From assembly GCA_003049485.1 (NCBI GenBank), contig PYST01000119.1, positions 1 to 64,000 on the forward strand: 64,000 nucleotides of DNA, read 5' to 3'. Made by a program: the position numbers and the translations under genes. Below are positions 25,791 to 35,442 of this stretch, in pieces. The notes under the pieces are model-generated. The model did no database searches. It saw only the letters and a program-made list of their open reading frames with translations, and was not told where the DNA came from. The stretch comes from Ophioceras dolichostomum. Taxonomy: Eukaryota; Ascomycota; Sordariomycetes; Magnaporthales; Ophioceraceae. Position 1 is the first letter of the stretch; each line of letters begins with the position of its first letter.

Positions 25791-27065
25791 GTCTAACCGT
25801 CGCACTTGTGGAAGGCTTCCTCAGCCCAGTCTAGACGGCGATCGTGGCTATCCCACTTAACGCCACAATCGCATCCTCGGACGACGGAGAGGAGGCGGAC
25901 ATGTGGACCGTCGGGGTCTGCAAGCTTGCCGTGGTTTGGGCCGTCGAGCCGGACATGCCGTCCCCACCGCTCCCGGATACTGCTGTGCCTCGGTATCGCG
26001 CCATGGAGCTCATGTCTCACTTTTGCGTCCAGGAGCTCGACGTCCGTGTCCAGGCCGGTGCTTCAACCACCACCGTTGTTCGGGAGTCTCACAAGGTAGC
26101 CGGCGCGCCGACGCGGATTTCCGGCACGTCCTTCACGTGCTGCGTTACAGGCGACGACGGCGTCCGCGGCGGCGGCACGGACATGGATTCTACCGTATGC
26201 AGGACAACCGAGGAAGATCTGGGCTCGCTCGCCCTGCTGGGACCAGCGGCGGACCCCGAGGCAGCCGGACTCAAACCACTACGGGGCAGTGGCGGTGGCT
26301 CGAGTGACGACTCGGGTAAGACACAGGTCGTCGCCGCTCCCGACCTCACGTACGACATAACCATGCTCGTGCGGACGGAGTTCACTTACTGGTTCTGGAG
26401 CTACGTTGCGCCCTCTTACCTTGAGAACACTACCTCAGGCGGGGCCTATGCCATCGACACAGGCCCCCGGTTTGCCGGGGGCAGATATGTCGATGCCGTG
26501 ATGGGGGCTCGCTCGGAAAGCTGTCGAGCGGTTGGAAAAGGCTGCCGCCACAGTCGCGATCGGGGCCACAAATAGGTAGGTATGTAAGGCACCAGGTATA
26601 CTTGCAGGCTGCGGGCTGCGGCTGGGGCTGGCCGACCCAGCCCACCACGGAACCAAACCAACCGACCAAACCAAACCGTTTGGGTATGTAAAATAATACT
26701 GTTTTTAGCATCCGGGGGAGACGCCAATCCGACCCAGGTATCACACGTCTCATAAACGGCACCGCCTACGGCAGCGAGGTGTACATCCACATCCGCTGGG
26801 GCTGGCTTGCTCGGCTGGCCGCCGAGGTTGCGACGGCCATCGTGTTCTTCGCCATTACCGTCGTCGCGACTGAGAAGAGGGGCAGTAACACCAAACCATG
26901 AAGAACCCGTCACTCGCCGCCCTGGTCACTCTTGGCGCCGACGGCCGCGCCGCCTTGGGCAGGCTCGAGGCCGCGGCTACGATGGAGCGGAGGGCTGGGG
27001 GGTTCGATGCAAGGTTGGTTGGGGAGGAGCTTGTGGTGTTTCTGAGGGGGGAGGAGAAGGCTTGA
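25791..27065 (+). pseudogene. truncated and frameshifted relic of a fungal multi-pass membrane protein (DUF3176-like)
   Basis: The C-terminal half of a fungal membrane-protein family seems to survive here. An open frame at 25844-26575 (first codon GTG, no ATG) reads HFCVQELDVRVQAGASTTTV, a block typical of the ectodomain. Near 26500 the family-like continuation VERLEKAAATVAIGATN is in another frame. After a likely intron, with an acceptor near 26735, the frame reads RLINGTAYGSEVYIHIRWGW and then a hydrophobic helix, VATAIVFFAITVVA (about 26830-26870). A stop follows at 26899. The next frame, NPSLAALVTLGADGRAALG, looks like the usual cytosolic tail and is displaced by one base. N-terminal membrane segments are absent upstream. 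The family name is from memory of this architecture, not a search. Confidence 0.6.
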
Positions 27066-27149
27066 CAGACATACTTCATTCGGACTGGGGGAGTCTGGTG
27101 GATGCCCGGAAGAATACTATCTCAAAAACTAAGCTCGAACACTTCAAAA

Positions 27150-27151
<2 letters not shown>

Positions 27152-27193
<42 letters not shown>

Positions 27194-27252
27194 NNNNNNN
27201 NNNNNNNNNNNNNNNNNNNNNNNNNNNNNNCCCCCCCCCCCCCTCCCCCCCC
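27152..27252. repeat. poly-C tract interrupted by an assembly gap
   Basis: A run of 42 C is followed by 37 N (27194-27230) and then 13 or more C and a CT-interrupted run. The gap length is likely arbitrary. Proteins of poly-Pro or poly-Gly predicted across it are artefacts. Confidence 0.95.
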
Positions 27253-28828
27253 TCACTCGACCTGTCACTCCTTCTGGGCCCTTGGAACATTCCGTCTCTT
27301 TTACCCCTGAATGCCAATCCAATAGATTTATATACCACTCCAGCCCTCTCATAGGCCTCCCCCAACCTGTCACGACTCACGATCGAGCCAGCCTAGGTAG
27401 CTGTCGATGCCGCTCTCTTTTCCTGACAGGTCCTGCGGCTGAGTTAACGGACAGGCACCATATTTGTAGGTCTGTCGAAAAAAAACACGACGAGCCGGTC
27501 AAGCGGCTGAGGACACACTTAATAGTGCTAGTGTAAACGATGGCGGCCGCAGAATGGGCCAATACCGGAATTGGGCTAGCGGCGAAGTAGAGCTACTCTA
27601 GGAGTATTTTAACTCCCTACTGTGTAGCTGCGCGGCGATTCCATTGATGGCAATGAAACAGATCGGACGGTGGCGACGCTTAGACTAGCCCCAAACTTTC
27701 AGCCCGCCACCAGCAATCCAGAATACCGGGAAGAGGGTCGGAATAGGGGACTGCGCACTTGTCTTTTCACTTTTGCTTTCTCATCATTCCGTGCTGCCAT
27801 TTGTGTGGAGGGCCGCCCACCATATTATATTCTGTCCAGGCCCACGTATGTGATTAGGGCCACCGAGGGAATAGGATCATCGCTTCTGTACATAGAGCTC
27901 CACCTGTCAGTCGCTGAAGGTGGTGGCCCTTCGACTCGGAAAATATCTTCCCGCACCGGCTACGGGATGTCACTGTCGCACGTGAAGACGTCGTGGCGGG
28001 CTGCCAGGATGCTCCCGCAATGCTACCCGAATGATCGAGCTTGCTGGTGGTGTGCACTGCCAATACTACTGTATATATAGAGCCTGGAGAGCCGAGATCT
28101 GATCAGGAACCAACAAGACCAAGAGCTGTTGTGAGGAATAGAGTCGCCTCAAACTCCGGTCGTTTGCAGTCGCGATTCAGACCTGCTAGTCTTTGGCGGT
28201 GGTGCGAGGGGACTGGGATGGCGGCAGGAAAAGGAGACCAAAAAAAGGGGGTGAGCGACTCGGACGCGCAACTCATCTCCACTAATTTGATGGCTGTGCG
28301 GCTTTCTCCTCGAAGGACTCTATTATTATGAGCGGACCCCAGCAAACCAGTATCGCGCGCTCGGCCTGCTACTACTAGCGTGACGTCGTTTTCTTAGTTG
28401 ACGGGCCTCGGTCAGTCAGTCGGGTACGGAGTACAGGCTATTCCCATACTAATAACATTCCCATACTAATAAACCTGCAACCATTGCGCCTGGCGTGTCG
28501 TCCCCCTCCCCCCTTTACTCGCATATTCGTGCCTGCAGTCCTATGTTTTGTTGTGAAGTTTTCTTCTCGTGGTTGCTCTCCTCACCGGAACCAGGTCTTC
28601 AAACCTCAACAACGTTTGGCATCGGTCTCCATCCACTCGTTTTCTTTGTCTGCTATCTTCTCTGTACTGTATTTTCCTTTGTCGTTTTTTGAGATCCCCT
28701 TTTTTGTTTCTCCCACCCATCACCCGGCATCATCACTCGGCCATCGTTCTCGCACTCACGGGAGATACCCGGAAATTTTGATCGCCGAGAAACGTACACG
28801 GAAACTGGCATAATACCGGAGAATCCAA
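27253..28828. other. intergenic region upstream of the acyltransferase gene
   Basis: No supported gene. An imperfect stem-loop (AGCTAC...GTAGCT with an inner GGAGT/ACTCC stem) lies at about 27590-27632. A 17-bp unit ending CCCATACTAATAA is repeated twice in tandem at about 28440-28472. Confidence 0.5.
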
Positions 28829-28836
28829 TATAAATA
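28829..28836 (+). promoter_or_regulatory. possible TATA element
   Basis: TATAAATA lies 73 nt upstream of the acyltransferase ATG, a usual spacing for a fungal core promoter. It is a sequence match only. Confidence 0.35.
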
Positions 28837-28908
28837 AGCTATACGGAACGGGGAGCATTAGGAAACTTGCCTAGCCTACCCACCGGTGCCGTGGGCCGAG
28901 TACCCACC

Positions 28909-31242
28909 ATGATGGCATGGATCTACCCCCGCCGGCTGTTGAGGCCGCGTACCCTGGGCTATTTATCTCTTGCACTGCTAGCTGCCGGCGGTAGTAGCGA
29001 CAGCGAGGAGGATGGCGAACGTAACTTGCGCTCTGACTCCTCTGCTCGTGACATGGAGGGACGTGGCGGCGGCGGCGGCGAGTACGACGATAAGGACGCA
29101 AACGGCAGCGGCTGGTGCGAAGACGAAGACGACGGCTCCTCTATGAATGACACCGTGGTGGGCAGCGGCGACGGCCTCGGTGAGATCGGTGGGCTGCTGG
29201 CCGAGTATGACGAGAAGCATGGCGCCGCCGGTATCCTCAGTGGTGCAGCGGCCCGACGACGCCGTGAGTTTTTGCTGAAGTGCTTGAGAAGACTCGACTG
29301 TTTGCTCCCTAGCTTTCTAGTTTCCGATGGGAAGGCACCGGCGCAGCTGCACCCGAGTGCTTGGCTAGGTATGATGGACACCTCTCCCATCGTCGTCATC
29401 ATCAACCCATTGACTTCGCCTCACATCCATCCATCCCTTCACCCTCTAGCCCATACGACCAACCCATACAACCAACACAATGACGATGCCTTACTAACAG
29501 TTCCCCTACGACATTCAGACGGCCTCCGCGGTATCGCCGCCTTCCTAGTGGTATGGCACCACTCCAGCCTGATGTTCTTCTCCTGGACGATCCACGACGG
29601 GTTCCACTCCAACGTCGACAACCCCTCAGACCCAACCCACTCCTACTTCATCCAGCGCCCGATCATCCGGCTGCTCATCGCTGGTGCGCCACAAGTAAAA
29701 GTCTTCTTTGTCGTGTCCGGCTACGCGCTTGCGCACAAGCCCCTCCGCCTCTCCCGACAAGGCCGCTTCACCGAGTTCGCCTCGTCGCTGAGCGGCTCCG
29801 TGTTCCGGCGCCACCCTCGGCTGTTCTTACCCGCCATCGTAGTCATGGCCGCGAACGCGCTGGCCGGGTACTGGGAGTTCATCGGGCGCAACCCGGTAAA
29901 ACCTTCCGAAGAGGAAGGGGCGGAGGCGCCCCCGGCCTGGAACCAGGGCGCCGCGGTGCAGACAAGGGAGCTGCACCGGTTCGACAACGGCACGGAGGCG
30001 TTCCAGAACTGGTGGCACACTGTGCTGGTGATGACGGACCCGTTCAACGGGGACGGGAGGAGGGGGGGCAGCCCCTATGACTGGAACTTGTGGACGTTGC
30101 CGATGGAATTCGACTGCTCGATGGCCGTGTTCCTGTTCCTCGCGGCGTTCGCGTGGCTGAGGCCGAAGGCGAGGATCACGCTGGCGGTGCTGATTGCGGG
30201 CTTTGCGTTGTGGTATACGCACTGGCCGCAGTTCTTGTTTTTGGCCGGGCTGGTGATCTGCGATCTGAACTTCCAGTCCAAGGCTGGCATGCAGAAGCAG
30301 AACGACAGCAGTAGCAGCAGTAGCAGCAACAGCCTTCTTCCCAAGACCGAAGGGGAGAGGGAGAGTGGGGACGTGACGCAGGCGAATGAGACAGCAGACG
30401 GGAGCGTGGCGTTGCTGCCGATGCCAGTCGCATCTGGTGAGCCACAACATCAGCCGCAGCCATCGCGGGCAAGGCGAACAGGGGTTGTGCTCTACCACCG
30501 TGCCTGGAGGCTCATCATCGCCGTCTGGGCCTTGTATCCACAACAACTTCACGACGCCGTATCCTCCACGAGATGCTTCATCGCAAACCACCCCATCACT
30601 GCCAGGCTCGGGGCTACATATTCGTCATCACTCCTCTACCTCCGCTCGCGACGACCATCCCTCTCCATCCCCCCACAGTTTCACATCGTCGGAGGCATCC
30701 GGCCCCTCCGCACAGCCATCAGCCGCATCACGCCCTGGCACCTCCTCAGCACAGCATCCTTCGTCTTCGCCCTGCACCTCCTCGCCTTCCCCGAGCTCAA
30801 CCGCGGCGGTCGGACGACTCCGGGCTACGCGACGCTGGCGGAGTGGATCGCCCCCAACTACAGCGACGAGGAGGGCCACTGGTGGCTGTCGATCGGGGCG
30901 GCGCTGCTGGTCCTCACAGTCGATCGGGCGCCGTTTCTGCAGCGGCTGTTCACCACGCGGTTCGCGCAGTACATGGGTCGCATCTCGTTTGCGCTGTACC
31001 TGGTGCACGGCCCCATGATCTTCTCGCTGGGATGGCACATCGGCAGGTCGTGCACCGAGATCTACGGCCGCGAGACGCCAGGGGGGTATGCGAAGGGCGT
31101 GGTGCTCGCCTATGCGCTGCTCTGGCCGATTCTGATCTGGACGGCGGATCTGGTCTGGAGGTTGGTGGACGTGAAGGCTGTTGAGTTTGGGAAGTGGGCT
31201 TATGAAAGTTTGTTGGCGAAAAGGGAGGATGAAGCGATGTGA
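28909..31242 (+). CDS. acyltransferase-3 family multi-pass membrane protein, 2 exons
   Basis: Membrane O-acyltransferase of the acyltransferase-3 (OafA/YrhL-like) family, expected to move acyl groups onto a sugar, lipid or other acceptor; the acceptor is unknown. The ATG at 28909 sits in a good context (CCACCATG). Exons 28909-29368 and 29519-31242 give 727 residues. The join restores the family motif HPSAWLDGLRGIAAFLVVWHH, which carries the conserved Arg and His. Further family blocks are KVFFVVSGYALAHKPL, FRRHPRLFLPA, DWNLWTLPMEF and GRISFALYLVHGPM. The N-terminal 130 residues are acidic and Gly/Ser-rich after a short hydrophobic segment. A Ser-rich, Glu-rich insert lies between two membrane helices around residues 420-480. 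The intron is 150 nt and free of in-frame stops, so an unspliced form would still be open. Confidence 0.9.
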   Translation: MMAWIYPRRLLRPRTLGYLSLALLAAGGSSDSEEDGERNLRSDSSARDMEGRGGGGGEYDDKDANGSGWCEDEDDGSSMNDTVVGSGDGLGEIGGLLAEYDEKHGAAGILSGAAARRRREFLLKCLRRLDCLLPSFLVSDGKAPAQLHPSAWLGMMDTSPIVVIINPLTSPHIHPSLHPLAHTTNPYNQHNDDALLTVPLRHSDGLRGIAAFLVVWHHSSLMFFSWTIHDGFHSNVDNPSDPTHSYFIQRPIIRLLIAGAPQVKVFFVVSGYALAHKPLRLSRQGRFTEFASSLSGSVFRRHPRLFLPAIVVMAANALAGYWEFIGRNPVKPSEEEGAEAPPAWNQGAAVQTRELHRFDNGTEAFQNWWHTVLVMTDPFNGDGRRGGSPYDWNLWTLPMEFDCSMAVFLFLAAFAWLRPKARITLAVLIAGFALWYTHWPQFLFLAGLVICDLNFQSKAGMQKQNDSSSSSSSNSLLPKTEGERESGDVTQANETADGSVALLPMPVASGEPQHQPQPSRARRTGVVLYHRAWRLIIAVWALYPQQLHDAVSSTRCFIANHPITARLGATYSSSLLYLRSRRPSLSIPPQFHIVGGIRPLRTAISRITPWHLLSTASFVFALHLLAFPELNRGGRTTPGYATLAEWIAPNYSDEEGHWWLSIGAALLVLTVDRAPFLQRLFTTRFAQYMGRISFALYLVHGPMIFSLGWHIGRSCTEIYGRETPGGYAKGVVLAYALLWPILIWTADLVWRLVDVKAVEFGKWAYESLLAKREDEAM

Positions 31243-31519
31243 AATGGGTGATAACTGCCGGATCGTCTGGTTAGGCGTTTTGTTTTGCACAAACACTGGA
31301 GAGGTAAATGGGGAAAAGGAGGTGTCGAGGGTAGGCATAGAGTATATGGATAATAATAGAGAAAAACAAAAATAACTCAAACGGGCTGGTGCAAACCGTT
31401 CGCCGATTTTCCGTATCCCAGCCCAACTGTCGAGCAGTCTATGTCTACCGTGTATTTCATGCTTGCCCCTTTGGTGTTCTCTTCCGGGAGTGTCATCGGC
31501 GCCTACCCAACCTACCTAC

Positions 31520-33043
31520 CTACTGTTGCAGCAGCTCCCTCCTCATCTCCCCCTTCATCCTCGTCACGGTGCCCGGACCCCCATACACCAATCCCGTATA
31601 CACCATCGCCACGCTCGCGCCCGCGTTGAGGACCTGCAGCGCCTGCGCCCCATTCGTGATGCCGCCCGTCGCGAAGATGGTCTTCTGTTCAGCCGCCCCC
31701 TGGCCCTGGCCCTCCCCACTCTCGCTCTCGCTCGCCCCCCCCTTCGCGAAGCCAGACTCGTCCAGGGCCTTGCGGTACCTCCCCACCAGCGCCACCGTGC
31801 GGTCGAACATGGCCGGGCCAGAATAACCCCCCGTCTCGTGCAGCGCAGCCAGGTCCCGTTGCGACAGCGGCACCGAAGGCTCGCCCGCGGCAGTGACGGG
31901 CACGACGTCCCGTCGCTTGGTGGTGTTGCCGACGATGACGCCGTCGACGCCGCTGGCCCACACAGCTCGCACCACGCCATCGACCTGCGCGTCCGAGTCC
32001 TCGTCGGGCGACACTTTGACCATCACTCTTGGCGCGTCCCTCCTCCCGCACCTCCGTGCCGCCCTCCTCGCCGCCTCGACCGTCGCACCCAGTATCTCCG
32101 CCAACGGCCCGCTCGCCTGCAGGTCCCTCAGCCCAGGCGTGTTAGGGCTGCTCACGTTCACAACAATGACATCCGCATACGGCCCCAACTTGTCCACGCA
32201 CGAGGCATAATCCCCCGCCACGGCCCTCGTGTCCGTCTCGTCCGTCCCCTTCGCCTTAGCGACCTGCACGCACAGCAGCCCCCCCGCCCTCAGACTCCCC
32301 ACCGGCACGCCCGCCGCGCCGGCCAGCACCTCGGCCTCCGACAGGCCCAGCGACCGCGCGAACGCCCGCAGCCGCGCCCGCAGCCTGCGCGCCACGGCGT
32401 CGGCGCCCTCGCTGTTCAGCCCGTAGCGGTTCACCATGCCGCGCAGCGCCGCGACGCGGAACACGCGCGGTTTGGGATTGCCCTCCTGCGGCACGGGCGT
32501 GATACCGCCGACCTCGACGACTGCCGCGCCGAGCGCGAACAGAGCGTCTGGCACGCGCGCGTCCTTGTCTAGCCCTGCTGAGATGCCGATCGGGTTCGAG
32601 ATCTGACGATTGCTGAAGACGCGCACGGCGAGGTCGCCGGTCTCGGGCGAGCGGTCGCGCGGGTGCAGGCCGAGGCTGTAGGAGATCTCGAGCAGGGAGG
32701 TGCCGAGGTGGTGGGCTTTCTCGGCGTCGGGGACGAGGAGGCGCAGGAGGGGCGGGACGAGGTAGGTGTGCAGCAGGGAGGCGCGCGTGTCGGTTGCGTA
32801 GAGGTAGCCGGCGTAGGCGGTTGCTAGGGTGGCGGTCGTGTAGAGGAGGGTTTTGAGGCCTGCGGGCAGGATCGCTGCCTCTCGTGGTGGTGGCGGCGGC
32901 GGGGTTGTTGAGGAAGAGGCATTTCTTCGGGGAGCTTGGGTTTGCCTGGCTCTCGGTCGGAAGGACAGCGGCTGTGAACGAATGGAATGGCGGAATCGCA
33001 ATGGGACGCGAGCGAGGCGCGGGAAAGGAGCGTGGGGCGCCAT
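31520..33043 (-). CDS. dihydroorotate dehydrogenase (quinone), mitochondrial class 2
   Basis: Fourth step of de novo pyrimidine synthesis: oxidises dihydroorotate to orotate with FMN and passes electrons to ubiquinone at the inner mitochondrial membrane. It is a single exon of 507 residues with its ATG at 33043. The Arg/Ser-rich N-terminus looks like a mitochondrial presequence and is followed by one membrane segment (about residues 61-82, LLYTTATLATAYAGYLYA). Family blocks in order are NPIGISAGLDKDA, GGITPVPQEGNPKPRVFR, NRYGLNSEG, NVSSPNTPGLRDLQ (with the class 2 catalytic Ser), VMVKVSPDE, GVIVGNTTKRR, GGYSGPAM and IFATGGITNGAQAL, then the FMN-phosphate region ending VYTGLVYGGPG. An insert of Gly/Glu/Ser between the last two is probably a loop. 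The corresponding Neurospora locus is pyr-1. It converges on the acyltransferase gene, 277 bp away. Confidence 0.96.
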   Translation of the reverse strand: MAPHAPFPRLARVPLRFRHSIRSQPLSFRPRARQTQAPRRNASSSTTPPPPPPREAAILPAGLKTLLYTTATLATAYAGYLYATDTRASLLHTYLVPPLLRLLVPDAEKAHHLGTSLLEISYSLGLHPRDRSPETGDLAVRVFSNRQISNPIGISAGLDKDARVPDALFALGAAVVEVGGITPVPQEGNPKPRVFRVAALRGMVNRYGLNSEGADAVARRLRARLRAFARSLGLSEAEVLAGAAGVPVGSLRAGGLLCVQVAKAKGTDETDTRAVAGDYASCVDKLGPYADVIVVNVSSPNTPGLRDLQASGPLAEILGATVEAARRAARRCGRRDAPRVMVKVSPDEDSDAQVDGVVRAVWASGVDGVIVGNTTKRRDVVPVTAAGEPSVPLSQRDLAALHETGGYSGPAMFDRTVALVGRYRKALDESGFAKGGASESESGEGQGQGAAEQKTIFATGGITNGAQALQVLNAGASVAMVYTGLVYGGPGTVTRMKGEMRRELLQQ

Positions 33044-33420
33044 GTTGACCAGCCAGCGTTGCTCAATGGCTTAGGAAAAGGGGACGAAAAGCGAGGTTTT
33101 TGATCGTACGGACGCGGGGGAATTTTCTTGATCGCGCCGAGGTTGGTGTTCGAATCTTGGGCAACTCCAGCGGGGCCGTGCGGATTGGGGTGCGGACTAT
33201 TCTGGGACTGTGGGAGCTAATGGCGATTATGAACGCAATGAACAAGGCGAGTCGTTTTGAGGTATCTGGACGCTGTCGCCATCGGAAAATCCGCTGGTAT
33301 CATTCATGAAATCAATGAGACTAATATGGCGAAATCTAGATCCATCTTCTAAATAGCTGTCTGCCTCTATATGCCATGCAATCCATTGACGCCTTCCATG
33401 CCCAACCAAATCTCAAAGAT
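33044..33420. other. short intergenic space between two minus-strand genes
   Basis: Contains the DHODH promoter and the Mpv17-family 3' end. No gene and no clear motif seen. Confidence 0.6.
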
Positions 33421-34541
33421 TCATTCGACACATGCCTTCTTCTCCTCCTCCAGTCCTCGCTCTTCTACCTCTAGCAGCTCCCGGTTCAACTCAGCATTGA
33501 TCTCCTCCTCCTCTCGCTCCATCGCCTTCACAGCCATCTCGGCCTTCTTGTTCAAGAACGCCAGGTACGTCTGCCAGCCCAGAGCGACCACGAGTGCGAA
33601 GGTATTGCGGTGCTCAGCGGGGACGTATGCGAAGTTGAGCGCCATCGTGGCCGGCCACACCTTGAGCGCGTTGTAGACGCTGACGGGCACCGCCAGACTG
33701 AGACGCTCCCACATCTCGTGCGGGCTGTCCCCGGACAGCAGCGACTGCATGCCGAAGAAGTAGATGTTGAACCCCGGCGTGAAGATGCTCACGTGCACGG
33801 CGATCTTGGTCGCGAGCGAGCGGAGGCGGGAGGCGTAGTTGAACTTTGTCCCGAGCCACATGAACCTATTCATTGGGCGGATTAGCAACGACAAGTGAAA
33901 GGTGCCTGCGTACCTGTAGGGAGGTAGGGTAGGAAGGTGAGGCGTCCCCAGGAAAGGGATGTAATGTGTCTGCCTGTCTCAACCTACCATTTATAAGAAG
34001 GAATAGCCACAACAAAGCCGATGACCAACGACCTAGCCGTGCGCACAAAGTCGTGCTTCTTGACGTTGCCCTCGGCCTCCTCAGATGCGGTTTCTTCTTC
34101 TTCTGCACCACTACGCCCGATAGCCTGCGCCAACAAGTCCGCGCACAGGTAGATCGCCAGCGTCGTGCACACCTGCGTGGCGTACGGCCGACGCTGCTGC
34201 GAGCGCCCAAACGCTTCCGCCGCTCGCGTCAATGGCCCCAGACGCTGCCACCATGGCCGCCGAATGAGCACAGAGGCCGCTGCATCGGCGCCGGGTATCG
34301 GTGGCGGTATGGGACGTGGCGTTGGCGACGACTTGTGCGTCAGTTGTGGTTGCGTTGATGATGGTGATGATAACTCTTGATTGTTGGTCGCTGTGTGTTT
34401 CGGGTCGGTACTGGAGCTGGAGTGCCACCGCTGTGGCGCCTGTAGCGGTTGGCGAAAGCGGGGCAGCTGAAGCTGCCGTTGCCTGACAAGCACGCGATAC
34501 ATGCAGGACGTCGCCATCGCGTCTGGGGAGTGTGGCGGCAT
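33421..34541 (-). CDS. Mpv17/PMP22 family membrane protein, 2 exons
   Basis: Small four-helix protein of the Mpv17/PMP22 (Sym1) family, found in the mitochondrial inner membrane or peroxisomes and thought to form a channel. Exons are 33988-34541 and 33421-33865; the donor is GTAGGT and the split Trp codon closes the frame, giving 332 residues. The N-terminal 100 residues are basic, Ser/Gln/Pro-rich and suit a mitochondrial presequence; an in-frame ATG at codon 9 is an alternative start. The family core begins with RRPYATQVCTTLAIYLCADLLAQ and continues through RTARSLVIGFVVAIPSYKWFMWLG. It then reads VHVSIFTPGFNIYFFG and the signature VWPATMALNFAYVPAEHRNTFALVVALGWQTYLAFLN. The tail is a charged Glu/Lys coiled-coil-like stretch, longer than in yeast Sym1. 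Confidence 0.92.
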
Positions 34542-35121
34542 GCCAATTCTCTCGGCGTGGAATGGGGTTGTTGGTGCTATCGTTGTCCTGTCATGGCTAT
34601 TTTTGTTTAGTTTTTTTTATGCTTGAGCGCGTTGCTGCTCCCTTTATCGGTAATTGAGTCACTAGTGCGGAGATCCGAACACGGAGGGCGTAACGCCCCG
34701 CTACCGAACACCGCTCCGCGCCGCGCCGGGTCCACACCAAAAAGTGTCACAGGAGTCAACTGCATCCGCCCGTTTGCCGAGTGGGGGAGGCGAAAAGGGG
34801 AAGTCTATTGATTTGAGCTCTGGGTCTAGGCTAAGAAGGCAGGTAGCCAAGAGAATAGTGAGACAGATCATGGCCGTGGCATCTGAACTAGCAGATCTAT
34901 AGAGACTTAGGCTTGCCCGCCAGTGTTGCCTTCGTGGTTGTTCATCGCATCTGTCCCGACCAAAAGAGCGAGTCTTTTTTCTTCCTTCTTGCTTCATCGT
35001 TTGGCTCCGCGCAGGTCTGTGATCGCGGTACCCTCAGTTGTTTTCTGTCAACGCCCTTTGTCCAGTCACACGACCTTACTATCCTTCTAGCGAGCAAACG
35101 AATAAACAGCAAGCCGTCAAA
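34542..35121. other. intergenic region upstream of the secreted-protein relic
   Basis: Promoter side of the Mpv17-family gene on the left and of the small secreted protein relic on the right. No gene seen. Confidence 0.55.
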
Positions 35122-35442
35122 ATGAAGCTCCTCGCCGTTATTCTCTTCTGGCGTCTTAGCTAAGGACGGGTACGTGCTCGTACTTGTGCGTCCTTTCGCT
35201 TTCCGCCGTCCATTACCACCCAGAAGAGCGCGTCCTGTTTGTTTTTTGGGGGGTATTGCTAACACGATTTCCCTCTCATGTCTACTACCCGTCTGCGGAT
35301 GACCTGACGGGCCAACCTGCAAGTCTCTCAGCGTGGGCGACAACGGCCTCGAGCAGTTCGCCGACCCAACAACGGCCTCGAGCAGTTCACCGACCCGGAC
35401 GGCTGCGAGAGGTGCGAGTGGGTCTCCGGCAACGGCGTCTAG
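35122..35442 (+). pseudogene. broken gene for a small secreted Cys-containing protein
   Basis: The ATG at 35122 opens a hydrophobic signal-like start (MKLLAVILF) that runs into a stop at codon 14. One base off, the same DNA continues as a plausible signal peptide to a donor-like GGTACGTG at 35168-35175. Downstream, a 29-bp unit starting ACAACGGCCTCGAGCAGTTC is present twice in direct tandem (35340-35368 and 35369-35397, two mismatches). As 29 is not a multiple of three, the duplication shifts the frame; beyond it, a frame with two nearby Cys ends at the TAG at 35440-35442. The pieces suggest a former secreted protein of well under 100 residues. The acceptor site is not clear. No family recognised. 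Confidence 0.45.

Noticed and set aside
26807..27310. Poly-Pro and poly-Gly proteins across the N gap
   Set aside because: Artefacts of the poly-C tract and arbitrary gap length.
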